DNA from: an uncultured Clostridia bacterium
GTDB lineage: Bacteria; Bacillota; Clostridia; Christensenellales; UBA1242
Assembly: GCA_948442695.1 (NCBI GenBank)
Contig: CAOJSF010000008.1
Span: forward strand, 1-61,433
Length of the DNA: 61,433 nt
Direction of reading: 5' to 3'
Positions 8,707 to 17,573 of the stretch are shown here, piece by piece (within the stretch, counting starts at the first letter, position 1; each line of letters opens with the position of its first letter). A program made the position numbers and the translations under genes. The notes below the pieces were generated by a model. That model ran no database searches, had not been told where the DNA came from, and saw nothing but the letters and a program-made list of their open reading frames with translations.

Positions 8707-9041
8707 TTAAACCTCCTCATTTTACGATGTATGATTTTCCTTTAGCATACAATCTAGTATATGTTTATACCAGTCCGCTTTGTGCAAATAAAAAATATTC
8801 TTAGATATAATCGTAAGATTTTGCAAAACATTTGGGAAAAATTATTTTATTGAATTTGATGATTAAATATATGGAAGATTATTTTATTTGAAAAAACGTA
8901 ACTTTTTAAGAGTTTGAAAAGAATTTTAAATTTTTTCATATAATATATTTTTTATTACTGAAAATGTCGAACAAATATTTTATCTATTAAAAAACAGATA
9001 TAAAGAAAAGAAAGAGGAGAAAATTTTTATTGTGTTAATGA
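8707..9041. other. Gene-free AT-rich stretch before the 176-bp repeats
   Basis: No ORF, hairpin or RNA gene is recognised. The first 100 bp hold the promoter region of the minus-strand gene ending at 8706. Confidence 0.4.
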
Positions 9042-9570
9042 GGTTGCGAGAAATGAGATAAATGTGGAAAGTGAAAAGAATGGTGTGTGGAAGAAAATTG
9101 CGAGGATGTTTTTTAAATGCAAGAGAAAGAGAATGATAAATAAATATTATAAAAAGATGTTGTGTGGGAATTTTGAGGGATATGTTTTTTAGAGGAAGAG
9201 ATGCTTTGAAAGTTGATGGTTGCGAGAAATGAGGTAGATGTGGAGAGTAAAAGAATAAAGTGTGGAAGAAAATTGCAAGGATGTTTTTAAATGGAAGATA
9301 AAGAGGATGATAAAATAAATATTATAAAAAGATGATATGTGGGAAGGTTGAGGATATGTTTTTTTAGAGGAAGAGATTCTTTGAAAGTGAATGGTTGCGA
9401 GAAATGAGATAAATGTGGAAAGTGAAAAGAATGGTGTGTGGAAGAAAATTGCGAGGATGTTTTTTAAATGCAAGAGAAAGAGGATGATAAAATAAATATT
9501 AAAAAAACGTTGTGTGGGAATGTTGAGGGATATGTTTTTTTTAGAGGAAGAGATGCTTTGAAAGTGGATG
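9042..9570. repeat. Three tandem imperfect copies of a ~176-bp repeat
   Basis: Copies begin with GGTTGCGAGAAATGAG at 9042, 9218 and 9393 and run to about 9570, with only scattered substitutions and 1-2 bp indels. The plus strand is strongly purine-rich. Minus-strand reading frames through it are low-complexity by-products. No coding signal is seen, and no start or ribosome site is attached. Confidence 0.9.
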
Positions 9571-9681
9571 GTTTGGCGATGTGAAAAAAGAAGTGGCAGG
9601 TGTGGGGTGATGAATTTTTTAAAAACAAGCGAAAAAAGGATAGAAGAATTGCAAGTGTGAGTTTTTATGGCAATGTTTTAA

Positions 9682-9710
9682 TTGACAAAACTAGATTATT
9701 TTGATATTAT
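9682..9710 (+). promoter_or_regulatory. Sigma-A promoter of prfB
   Basis: TTGACA (9682-9687), 17 bp, TATTAT (9705-9710) with extended TGA, 28 nt before the prfB start. Confidence 0.85.
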
Positions 9711-9738
9711 TTTTTTGAAATATTAAGGAGAGTTTATT

Positions 9739-10834
9739 ATGATTTTGGACAATGTAAAATTGAGGCTTGCTGAAATGGGCGAAGAAATTTCTTTTATTAA
9801 GGAGTGTCTTTGACAAGACCAGTCTTTTAGACCAACTGAAAGTCCTTCAAGATGAGCAGGCGCAAGACGGATTTTATTTAAATCAAGACAAGGTGCTTGA
9901 AGTTGGCAAAAATGTCAAAAAAATTGAGGGGAAACTGAATGTCATTAAACTTCTTGAGAGTTTGTATGATGATTGCAGTGCTTATATTGAACTTATTGAA
10001 ATGAGTCATGATAAGGCACTGGAAGAAGAGGTGGAGGACTGTCTTCACAAACTTGAAGCCGAAGTTGAAAAGGCGAAAATCCAAACATTGCTTCGTGGTA
10101 AGTATGATTTTTCTGACGCAATAATTTCTCTTCATGCTGGTGCAGGCGGGACTGAGGCACAAGACTGGGTTGATATGCTTTATAGAATGTATAAAATGTA
10201 TTGCCAAAATATGGGATATAAATTGACAGTTCTCGATGTTTTATCTGGTGATGAAGCGGGACTTAAATCAATCACTTTTGAAGTGAGTGGTGACAATGCT
10301 TATGGATTTCTGAAGGCTGAAAAGGGTGTGCATAGACTGGTGAGAATTTCACCTTTTGACTCAAATGCAAGGCGTCATACATCCTTTGCGAGTTGTGAGG
10401 TTATGCCAAAACTTGAAAAGAGTCCTAATATAGAAATCAGATCAGAAGATTTGAAGATAGACACATATCGTTCTTCTGGTGCGGGTGGACAACATGTCAA
10501 CAAGACAGAAAGTGCGATAAGAATCACCCATATTCCAACAGGAATTGTGGTTGCCTGTCAGGTTGAGCGTTCTCAGGTGCAAAATAAGGAAAGGGCTATG
10601 GGAATGCTATATTCAAAACTTGCTGAAAAAGAGGAGAGGGAAGAACTTGAAAAACTTGCAAGCATAAGAGGCGAAGTGAAAAAGATTGAATGGGGAAGTC
10701 AGATAAGAAGTTATGTATTCTGCCCTTACACTCTTGTCAAAGACCACCGAACTGGCTTTGAAAACAGCAATATTCAGGCGGTTATGGATGGTGATATTCA
10801 AGAGTTTATAAATGAATATTTAAAGAAAATTTAG
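9739..10834 (+). CDS. prfB: Peptide chain release factor 2 (programmed +1 frameshift)
   Basis: RF2 terminates translation at UGA and UAA. The gene reads from ATG 9739 (AAGGAG at 9725-9730) for 24 codons to an in-frame UGA at 9811-9813. It continues in the +1 frame from 9812, giving about 364 residues. The shift site has the canonical layout: an internal Shine-Dalgarno AGGAG (9800-9804), then CTT TGA C. The body has the RF2 anticodon-like tripeptide SPF (in VRISPFDSN) and the catalytic GGQ in SSGAGGQHVNKTES. The frameshift makes RF2 synthesis self-limiting. Own promoter and terminator. Confidence 0.97.
9800..9816 (+). promoter_or_regulatory. prfB +1 frameshift site
   Basis: AGGAG, 3-nt spacer TGT, then CTTTGAC. 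The slippery CUU followed by UGA is the classical RF2 autoregulatory element. Confidence 0.95.
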
Positions 10835-10860
10835 AGGCATTTTGTGTCTCTATTTTTTTG
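10832..10860 (+). terminator. prfB terminator overlapping the stop codon
   Basis: TAGAGGCA (10832-10839) pairs with TGTCTCTA (10845-10852), one G-U pair, then seven Ts. The first stem arm includes the prfB TAG. Confidence 0.8.
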
Positions 10861-11027
10861 TCAAGAATATGGGGGGGTAGATAATTTTATAAAGTGATTA
10901 TAAAAGTTATGGGAATTATAACAAATTATTAATTTATATAAAAATATGTGCAAGCGTTTTGAGATTTATAAACAAAAAAAGTTATGTAAATCAGTTGACT
11001 TATTTCAAAAAAGCCAAAAATTGAGTA

Positions 11028-11056
11028 TTGACTATTATCAAAAAATATGTTACAAT
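11028..11056 (+). promoter_or_regulatory. Promoter of the lipoprotein gene
   Basis: TTGACT (11028-11033), 17 bp, TACAAT (11051-11056) with extended TGT. Expected +1 is within 2 nt of the ATG at 11065. Confidence 0.75.
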
Positions 11057-11064
11057 TTTTATAG

Positions 11065-11454
11065 ATGAAGAAGAAGAGAATTGTGAAAGTTGTGTCATTT
11101 TTATCAATGGGAGTCATGGCTGTGACAGGTGCATTTTGCTTGACTGGTTGTGATAGCAAAAAAGATGTTTCAAAGTATCAATATACAATTCTAAAGAACA
11201 AAGACGATGTTTATGTAATTCATAAAAGTTTGGATGTGAAAATTTCTAATTTATCTTTATTTAATATAAACACATCTTGCGAAAAAGTAATTGCCGAGTA
11301 TCATACAAGTACAGAGGAATATTTAATTTATAATAAAGATTATGTAGAGTTTCCAAAATATAATCTTGCACTTGCAAAAAACAAAGATGGCGTTAAGGAA
11401 TATGGTTATGATGAAATTTGTCATGAGTGTTTTTCAGAAGGAGAAATAATTTAA
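11065..11454 (+). CDS. Small lipoprotein of unknown function
   Basis: The 129-residue protein begins with a basic MKKKRIVKVV, a hydrophobic core and the lipobox LTGC (Cys near residue 29). It should therefore be exported, lipidated and anchored on the outer face of the membrane. The mature part (about 100 residues) is hydrophilic, with two further Cys near the end (EICHECF); I recognise no domain. The promoter's -10 ends 8 nt before the ATG and no ribosome site fits between, so the message is probably leaderless. It is a single-gene unit with its own terminator. Confidence 0.8.
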   Translation: MKKKRIVKVVSFLSMGVMAVTGAFCLTGCDSKKDVSKYQYTILKNKDDVYVIHKSLDVKISNLSLFNINTSCEKVIAEYHTSTEEYLIYNKDYVEFPKYNLALAKNKDGVKEYGYDEICHECFSEGEII

Positions 11455-11471
11455 TTTTTATTATTAAAAGA

Positions 11472-11498
11472 AAAAGTGGCCCATAAGTCACTTTTTTT
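11472..11498 (+). terminator. Terminator of the lipoprotein gene
   Basis: AAAAAGTG / CACTTTTT hairpin followed by Ts, 18 bp after the stop. Confidence 0.75.
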
Positions 11499-11499
11499 C

Positions 11500-11528
11500 T
11501 TGATTATATTTGATATATTTGATATAAT
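11500..11528 (+). promoter_or_regulatory. Promoter of tsaD
   Basis: TTGATT (11500-11505), 17 bp, consensus TATAAT (11523-11528), starting immediately after the preceding terminator. Only 10 nt separate the -10 from the ATG at 11539. Confidence 0.8.
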
Positions 11529-11538
11529 TGTGGTGATT

Positions 11539-12612
11539 ATGAGTTATATTGAAATAGTAAAAGAAAAATTTGAAAAATTAAAGACTAAAAAAGATATCAT
11601 TGTGCTTTCGATTGAAAGTTCTTGTGACGAAACAAGCATAGCGGTTGTCAAAAATGGAAGGGAGGTTTTGGCAAATGTTGTTTCATCTCAAATTGAAATT
11701 CATCGCAGATTTGGTGGCGTTGTGCCAGAAGTTGCATCAAGAAACCACATTTTGGCAATTTCTAATGTCTATAAAGAGGCACTTTTGCAGGCAAAATTGA
11801 CCGAAAAAGATATTGATGCCATTGCTATCACTTATGGTGCAGGTCTTATGGGAGCGCTTTTGGTCGGAGTGAATTTTGCGAAGGGGCTTGCTTATAGTTT
11901 GCAACTTCCACTGATTGCTGTCAGTCATGTCCATGGCCATATTTCGGCAAATTATATTTCTCATACCGAATTAAAACCGCCATTTATCTGTCTCATGGTC
12001 AGTGGTGGACATACCGCAATTTTGCAAGTTGAGGATTATAACAAATTCACCATGCTGGGCACAACAGTTGATGATGCTGTTGGTGAGGCTTTTGACAAGG
12101 TGGCGAGGGTGCTGGGACTTCCATATCCTGGTGGGCCTGAGATTGACAGGTTGGCAAAGCAAGGAAAGCCTGTTTATAAATTCACAGTTTCAAACAGTTT
12201 AAAAAACACATACAATTTTTCTTTCAGTGGAATCAAGACCGAGGTTGTCAATCTTGTGCATAATGCAAGACAGAGGGGTAAAGAAATTTTAAATCAAGAT
12301 ATTGCATCTTCATTTCAAGAGTGTGTGACAAAAGAACTTGCTGAGAAAGCAGTTCGAGCCTGCAAAAATTATGGATTCAAGGATTTGGTTGTCGCTGGCG
12401 GTGTTGGTGCAAACTCTCGTCTTAAAGAAAGGCTTGCTTTGTTATGCAATGAAAATAACTTAAATTTTTATAGTCCATCGCTTAAGTATTGCACTGATAA
12501 TGGTGCGATGATAGGCTCAATGGCTTATTATATGATTCGTGATGGGTTGGGGCTTGCTCCACTTTCGCTTACTGCAAAACCAAATGTAGAACTTAATAAG
12601 AATGCGTTTTGA
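11539..12612 (+). CDS. tsaD: tRNA N6-threonylcarbamoyladenosine transferase TsaD
   Basis: TsaD transfers the threonylcarbamoyl group to A37 of ANN-decoding tRNAs, working with TsaB, TsaE and TsaC (none in this window). I start at ATG 11539 (357 aa). The longer in-frame ATG at 11476 lies inside the upstream terminator and promoter. Motifs seen: SIESSCDETSIAVV near the N-terminus, the metal-binding HVHGH, LMVSGGHTAI, and the C-terminal VAGGVGANSRLKE nucleotide motif. The upstream context matches only a weak GGTG ribosome site; the leader is a few nucleotides at most. Confidence 0.95.
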   Translation: MSYIEIVKEKFEKLKTKKDIIVLSIESSCDETSIAVVKNGREVLANVVSSQIEIHRRFGGVVPEVASRNHILAISNVYKEALLQAKLTEKDIDAIAITYGAGLMGALLVGVNFAKGLAYSLQLPLIAVSHVHGHISANYISHTELKPPFICLMVSGGHTAILQVEDYNKFTMLGTTVDDAVGEAFDKVARVLGLPYPGGPEIDRLAKQGKPVYKFTVSNSLKNTYNFSFSGIKTEVVNLVHNARQRGKEILNQDIASSFQECVTKELAEKAVRACKNYGFKDLVVAGGVGANSRLKERLALLCNENNLNFYSPSLKYCTDNGAMIGSMAYYMIRDGLGLAPLSLTAKPNVELNKNAF

Positions 12613-12810
12613 TAAGTTGAAAGTTTTGAGATAAATTTAAATTGACAAAAAATAGATAAAATTTAGAAAATAAAATAAACAAATCATATTTGTAAAGAAA
12701 ATTATTAAATGATAATTGTTGATATAATTTAGAAAAATCAAAATAAAGCAATTTAAGATTTTGTTTATTAACAGAATTAAAACAAATATGGAATGAAAAG
12801 GAAGTGATGT

Positions 12811-13992
12811 ATGGAACTTTTGGCTCCTGCTGGAAATATTGAAAAACTTAAAACCGCTGTGCATTTTGGAGCAGACGGTGTTTATTTTGCTGGAAAGACT
12901 ATGGGACTTCGTGCTTTTGCTGGGAATTTTTCAGATAAAGAAATCTTTGAGGCAATGGGATATTTGCATGAGCGTGGCAAGGTTGGTTATGTCACTCTCA
13001 ACATTGTTGCAAGAGATAGCGACTTTGAAGGTATTGATGAATATTTAAAAGTCCTGGAAGATGCAAAGGTCGATGGTGTGATTGTTTCAGACCTAGGACT
13101 GATTTGTTATATAAGAAAAAAGTTTCCATCACTCAATGTCCATGTTTCAACTCAGGCAAATATAAACAATTCTCAAACTGTCAAGATGTATTGTGATTTG
13201 GGTGCGGTGAGGGTTGTACTTGCAAGAGAACTTGATTTAGACGAAATAAAAAAGATTCACCAAAACAACAAAGACATCGAAATTGAAGCGTTTGTCCATG
13301 GTGCCATGTGCATTTCATATTCTGGCAGATGTCTGCTTTCAAACTATCTCACAGGACGAGATAGCAATCGTGGTGCCTGCGTTCAGGCCTGCAGGTGGAA
13401 GTATTTTATCAGAGAAGAAAGCCGTGATGATGAATATGAAATTGAAGAGGACGAGCGAGGCACTTATATTTTAAATTCAAAAGATATGTGTCTTATTGAT
13501 CATTTAGATAAACTTCGAGATGCCGGAATTGTAAGTTTAAAAATCGAAGGAAGAATGAAGTCTGATTATTATGTGGCAAGTGTCATAAATGCCTATAGGC
13601 GTGCACTTGACGGATTTGCCAATTTTGACATTTTGCATGACGAACTTGAAAAGACCAGTCATAGAAGATACACAACAGGATTTTATTTTGGTGACAACAA
13701 TAAAGAATATCTTGAATCTTCTATGCCTGTTCAGACATCTGTTTTCGTTGCAAAAGTTGTTGAGGATGAAAAGGATGGTTTTGTCAAGGTTGAAATGAGA
13801 AATAGATTTAAGGTGGGGGATGAACTTGAAATCCTTTCTCCAGATGATAATTTCTTAAAGACAATCAAAGTTTCTTCTATCAGAAATCATTTAGGAGAAG
13901 AAATAGATGATGCAAAAAGAGTGCAAGAAATCGTTGAAATAAATTGTCCTTATCATTTGAAAAAAGGTGATATATTGAGACAAAATAATTGA
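12811..13992 (+). CDS. Peptidase U32 family protein (TrhP/RlhA-like RNA hydroxylation)
   Basis: U32 proteins were named as collagenases, but characterised bacterial members act in tRNA or rRNA hydroxylation (TrhP, RlhA). The 393-residue protein starts with the family's MELLAPAGN, then a TIM-barrel-like region. It has the U32 signature with conserved cysteines in HGAMCISYSGRC and NRGACVQACRW, the probable Fe-S or metal site, and a C-terminal beta domain from about 310. AAAGGAAGTG precedes the ATG. Cannot decide TrhP against RlhA from sequence; TrhP is more usual in Bacillota, but there it is often a two-gene pair. Confidence 0.9.
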   Translation: MELLAPAGNIEKLKTAVHFGADGVYFAGKTMGLRAFAGNFSDKEIFEAMGYLHERGKVGYVTLNIVARDSDFEGIDEYLKVLEDAKVDGVIVSDLGLICYIRKKFPSLNVHVSTQANINNSQTVKMYCDLGAVRVVLARELDLDEIKKIHQNNKDIEIEAFVHGAMCISYSGRCLLSNYLTGRDSNRGACVQACRWKYFIREESRDDEYEIEEDERGTYILNSKDMCLIDHLDKLRDAGIVSLKIEGRMKSDYYVASVINAYRRALDGFANFDILHDELEKTSHRRYTTGFYFGDNNKEYLESSMPVQTSVFVAKVVEDEKDGFVKVEMRNRFKVGDELEILSPDDNFLKTIKVSSIRNHLGEEIDDAKRVQEIVEINCPYHLKKGDILRQNN

Positions 13993-14105
13993 AATTCTTT
14001 AAAAAATAAAATATTTCTAAGAAATAAATTATTAGATAGAAAAAGATATGTATTTTGATGAAAAATATAAATTTATAAAATTTGACAATTTTTTTGAGGT
14101 GAAAA

Positions 14106-15242
14106 ATGAAAATAGCAGTTTTTACCGATAGTTTTTTCCCATCGGTTGGAGGAACTGAAAGAGCGGTTTATAATTTGTGCAAAAATCTTTTAACTTTGGG
14201 ACATCAGATTATATTGTTTGCACCAGATTATCACAGAGAACAAAATTTTGACGAGTTTGAGGTTGGCAGAGTCAAAAGCATAAAACTTTCTCATAATGAC
14301 ATGGCTGTTTTTCGTGCGGGATATAAAAAAGTTTTAAAAAGAGTAAAAGAGTTTGCACCTGATGTCATTCAATTTTGCACCGCTTCAGGGATGGCAACAA
14401 TGGGATTAAAGGTTGGAAGAAAACTGGGTATCCCTGTTGTGGCAACCATACATACCAAATTTAGAGAGGCATTTTACGATGGTTGTAAAAGCAGACTTAT
14501 TACCGAAATCATGATAAAATCTTTGGCTAGAAAACTTAATAAGGCGGACAGGGTAACCACTGTTTCGCATGATATGGCAAGAGAACTTTTCAAATATGGT
14601 TATAAGGGCAAAGTTGAAGTCATAAGAAATGGTTTTGACGGGTTGAATCCTGACTTGAAAAGTGAAAAAGATATTGACTTTGACAATATTAATTTTCTTT
14701 TTTGTGGACATTTGATAAAAGTCAAAAACATTCAATTCTCCTTGAAAAGTTTGGAAACTCTTAAAAAAGAGAAAGGCTTTGATAATTTTAAGTTTATTTT
14801 AGTTGGCGAGGGAAATTATAAAAAGAAACTTCAAAAGTTGACAAAAAAGGCAAACTTGACAGACAATGTTGTTTTTCATGGGCTTGAAAAAGACAGAGAA
14901 AAACTTGATATGCTCTATAAAAAGTCACTTGTTGTTTTATTCCCTTCCATCTTTGATAATGATAGTTTGGTGATTTGTGAAGCGGCAAGGCAGGGCACTC
15001 CGACATTGACTATTGAAGGCACTGGCTCAAGCGAGCGAATCACAAACAATGAAAATGGGTTTGTTTCCGCTTTTGACAAACGGTCATTTGCAGAAAGAAT
15101 TTATGAGATTGTAAATGACAAAGAGTTATACAACCATGTTTGTGAAAACATAGCCACTATTTCTGGCAAAACATGGCTTGAAATTGCAAAAGAATATGAA
15201 ATGATGTTTGAAGAATTGATAGAAGCAAAGGCTAAAAAATAG
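14106..15242 (+). CDS. GT4-family glycosyltransferase
   Basis: A retaining GT-B glycosyltransferase of family 4. The 378-residue protein opens with MKIAVFTDSFFPSVGGTERA (the N-terminal glycine-rich loop). It has the acceptor-side TIHTKFREAFY and in the C-terminal Rossmann domain FCGHLIKVKN and the nucleotide-sugar motif PSIFDNDSLVICEAARQGTP (EX7E-like). The overall pattern is close to diacylglycerol glucosyltransferases that make membrane glycolipids, so a role in glycolipid or lipoteichoic-acid anchor synthesis is plausible but unproven. GAGGTG precedes the ATG; it is followed by a terminator. Confidence 0.88.
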   Translation: MKIAVFTDSFFPSVGGTERAVYNLCKNLLTLGHQIILFAPDYHREQNFDEFEVGRVKSIKLSHNDMAVFRAGYKKVLKRVKEFAPDVIQFCTASGMATMGLKVGRKLGIPVVATIHTKFREAFYDGCKSRLITEIMIKSLARKLNKADRVTTVSHDMARELFKYGYKGKVEVIRNGFDGLNPDLKSEKDIDFDNINFLFCGHLIKVKNIQFSLKSLETLKKEKGFDNFKFILVGEGNYKKKLQKLTKKANLTDNVVFHGLEKDREKLDMLYKKSLVVLFPSIFDNDSLVICEAARQGTPTLTIEGTGSSERITNNENGFVSAFDKRSFAERIYEIVNDKELYNHVCENIATISGKTWLEIAKEYEMMFEELIEAKAKK

Positions 15243-15299
15243 TTCAAACTTAAATTTGTCAAATTGATAAAAATCGCAATCAAACTTGTTGCAATAATC

Positions 15300-15326
15300 A
15301 TCGTGGATAAATTCCACGATTTTTTG
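15300..15326 (+). terminator. Intrinsic terminator after the GT4 gene
   Basis: ATCGTGGA / TCCACGAT perfect 8-bp stem, 5-nt loop and T run, 58 bp after the stop. Confidence 0.85.
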
Positions 15327-15327
15327 T

Positions 15328-15356
15328 TTGACTTTTGCGGGAATTTTATTTATACT
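15328..15356 (+). promoter_or_regulatory. Promoter of the sepF-lspA-rluD operon
   Basis: TTGACT (15328-15333), 17 bp, TATACT (15351-15356), directly after the GT4 terminator. Confidence 0.85.
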
Positions 15357-15393
15357 ATTTTCTGAAATTAATATTTTATTTTGAGGTTTAATT

Positions 15394-15762
15394 ATGGGAT
15401 TTATGGGTGGAGTATTCAAAGTTTTGGGCTTTGAAAGTGAAAGCAAACCAAAGACAGGCAAAAAGACAAAAAGCATAACGAAGGCATCTTATAGTCTTAA
15501 GAAAAACAATTCTAGACCAGAGCAAATTGACGGAATATCAGTTTATTATCCAGAGAAGAAAGACCAGTGCAAGGAGTTTGTTGTATTTGCTAAAGAGGGC
15601 AAGGCCATTATTATTTCAACAGAATATTGTCCAAATGAGGATTATAACGGAATAATTGACTTTTTAAATGGTTTTGTTATCGGTGCAAATGCACGACTTA
15701 TCACACTTACTGAAAATAAGTTATATTTGATTTTACCTGAGGGAATGGAAGTTGAAGAGTAA
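15394..15762 (+). CDS. sepF: Cell division protein SepF
   Basis: SepF binds FtsZ and the membrane and helps build the septal ring. The 122-residue protein has the typical N-terminal amphipathic start (MGFMGGVFKVLGF), a short charged linker, and the SepF core. In the core, FVVFAKEGKAIIISTEY is followed by IIDFLNGFVIGANARLI and the end strand YLILPEGMEV. In well-studied Bacillota sepF sits in a cluster with ylmE, ylmG and ylmH; here it is first in an operon with lspA and an rluD-type gene, which often lie close by. Confidence 0.9.
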   Translation: MGFMGGVFKVLGFESESKPKTGKKTKSITKASYSLKKNNSRPEQIDGISVYYPEKKDQCKEFVVFAKEGKAIIISTEYCPNEDYNGIIDFLNGFVIGANARLITLTENKLYLILPEGMEVEE

Positions 15763-16564
15763 AGAATTTTTTGATATTGTAAAGAGAAAAAAGATTTTGT
15801 CACCTATTATAGTTGGCATTATTTTTGTCATTGCAATGCTTATTGATCAACTCACCAAAGGGCTTATCATTCCTGCTTATATTCCAAAGGTGGGGGATTA
15901 TTTAAAAGTAATACCAAATTTCATAAGTTTTATTTTTGTCAAAAATTATGGTGCGGCATGGGGAATATTTGAGAATAATACAATCTTTTTGTCAATCATG
16001 ACATTTGTGGGGATTGCCATTATCATAGCATTTTATATTTTAAGATTAAAGACAGTAGGCAATCGCACATCAATGTTGATGGCGGTCTCTGTCGGACTTT
16101 TGATAGGGGGAGCGGTTGGCAATCTTGCTGATAGATTGATTCTCGGTTATGTGCGTGATTTTATAAATTTTGAGTTTATAAGTTTTCCAGTTTTTAATTT
16201 TGCAGATATTTTTCTGACTTTTGGGATTATACTTCTTGTCGTTTATATGCTTTTCTTTTATTCTAAAGAAACAGAAAATGTTGCTATTAAAAATTCATCA
16301 ATGAAGAAAAGTCAAAAAGGAAATAAAGATAAAGAGAATATCACAACTGAAAATTCTGAAATTGATTATCAACAAAATGATTTATCGAAATATGACAATC
16401 AAGTTGAAATGATATCAAATGAAGATGAGAGCAACCTCTCCAAAAGAGAAAAAAACAATGACGAAAAAAAATATGATGTAGTAAAAAATAGTTATGAAGA
16501 TATTATAGTCATTGAAGACGAAAATGTTTTAAGCAAAAAAGACGAAGGTGAAAAACATGATTAG
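15752..16564 (+). CDS. lspA: Lipoprotein signal peptidase II with a charged C-terminal extension
   Basis: LspA cleaves the signal peptide of prolipoproteins in the membrane. The first 170 residues form the four-helix enzyme with VKNYGAAWGIFEN, and the two catalytic aspartates in GNLADRLILGYVRDFI and FNFADIFLTFG. The remaining 100 or so residues are an acidic/basic, low-complexity cytoplasmic tail (many N, E, K and S) not found in typical 150-165-aa LspA. I accept the TTG start at 15752, which overlaps the end of sepF and has GGAATGGAAG upstream; the next Met would delete helix 1. Translationally coupled to sepF and to the downstream pseudouridine synthase. Confidence 0.92.
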   Translation: MKSKEFFDIVKRKKILSPIIVGIIFVIAMLIDQLTKGLIIPAYIPKVGDYLKVIPNFISFIFVKNYGAAWGIFENNTIFLSIMTFVGIAIIIAFYILRLKTVGNRTSMLMAVSVGLLIGGAVGNLADRLILGYVRDFINFEFISFPVFNFADIFLTFGIILLVVYMLFFYSKETENVAIKNSSMKKSQKGNKDKENITTENSEIDYQQNDLSKYDNQVEMISNEDESNLSKREKNNDEKKYDVVKNSYEDIIVIEDENVLSKKDEGEKHD

Positions 16565-17462
16565 TGGAGAATTCGTTGTTGAAGTAAGTGGAGAAAGACT
16601 TGATAGGCTTGTGCAGATAAGACTTGATTCTCTTTCAAGGTCAAGAATTAAAGATCTTATTGAAAATGGATGCATTCTTTTAAATGGAAAAAAAGTTAAG
16701 GCGGGCGAGATTGTTAAATCAGGTCAAAAAGTCAGTTTTGCATATGAGGAAAACAAACCTCTTGAAGTGGAAAGCGAAGAAGTTGAATTTGAAATGGTCT
16801 ATGAAGATGATGATTTAATAGTAGTAAACAAACCGCAGGGGCTGGTGGTTCATCCTTGCTCCTCTACTAAAAGTGGGACGCTTGTAAATGGGCTTTTGTT
16901 TAAGGTCAAAGATTTGAGTGGGATAAATGGTGTTTTAAGACCTGGCATTGTGCATAGGCTTGATAAAAATACTTCAGGACTTATGATTGTTGCAAAAAAT
17001 GATTCCGCCCACAATTTTCTTGCAAGTCAGATTGCTGAAAAAACGCAATTTAAAAGAAAATATCTTGCACTTTGTGAGGGACATTTCAAAAATAGCGAGG
17101 GCAGGATTGAAAGTTTTATTTCAAGAGATAAAAAAGATAGAAAAAAAATGGCAGTAAGCAACAGCGGAAAGTTTGCGGTCACAAATTATAAAGTCATTCA
17201 GTCCTATCAAAAATATGATTTGGTTGAATTTTCTCTTGAGACGGGTAGGACGCATCAAATAAGAGTGCATTGTAAGATGATGAATCATCCTATTGTTGGA
17301 GATGATGTCTATGGTCATCAGATAAAATCTTTAAAAGGTCAACTTCTGCATTCTTATAGTCTAAGTTTTATTCATCCTAAAACGAAGGAAGTCATGGAAT
17401 TTCAGGCGGATTTGCCTCAACATTTTAAAGAATTTGTCGATAAAAATTGTCAGAGCATTTAA
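16557..17462 (+). CDS. RluD-family pseudouridine synthase
   Basis: RluA/RluD-type enzymes convert uridine to pseudouridine in rRNA or tRNA. An N-terminal S4 domain (about 1-70) precedes the catalytic domain, with NKPQGLVVHP and the catalytic aspartate motif HRLDKNTSGLMIVAK, then LETGRTHQIRVH. I choose ATG 16557 because GAAGGTG lies 7 nt upstream; the GTG at 16548 is part of that ribosome site. It overlaps the lspA stop by 8 bp, so the two are coupled. The lspA-rluD(ylyB) pair is classical in Bacillota. About 301 residues. Confidence 0.93.
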   Translation: MISGEFVVEVSGERLDRLVQIRLDSLSRSRIKDLIENGCILLNGKKVKAGEIVKSGQKVSFAYEENKPLEVESEEVEFEMVYEDDDLIVVNKPQGLVVHPCSSTKSGTLVNGLLFKVKDLSGINGVLRPGIVHRLDKNTSGLMIVAKNDSAHNFLASQIAEKTQFKRKYLALCEGHFKNSEGRIESFISRDKKDRKKMAVSNSGKFAVTNYKVIQSYQKYDLVEFSLETGRTHQIRVHCKMMNHPIVGDDVYGHQIKSLKGQLLHSYSLSFIHPKTKEVMEFQADLPQHFKEFVDKNCQSI

Positions 17463-17507
17463 AATGTGTCCTTTAAAAACTGAAGAAATTTATGATATTT
17501 TATTATT

Positions 17508-17540
17508 AAAAAAAGCCAAACAATTAAGTTTGGCGTTTTT
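17508..17540. terminator. Terminator between rluD-type gene and bPH gene
   Basis: GCCAAAC / GTTTGGC stem (17515-17534) extended by A and T runs on both sides, so it can serve both converging genes. Confidence 0.85.
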
Positions 17541-17573
17541 AATTTTAAAATATTTTTTATTTGATTTAATAGA

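Noticed and set aside
9189-9473. 94-aa minus-strand ORF in the 176-bp repeats
   Set aside because: Low-complexity Phe/Ser/His protein made by the repeat, without ribosome site.
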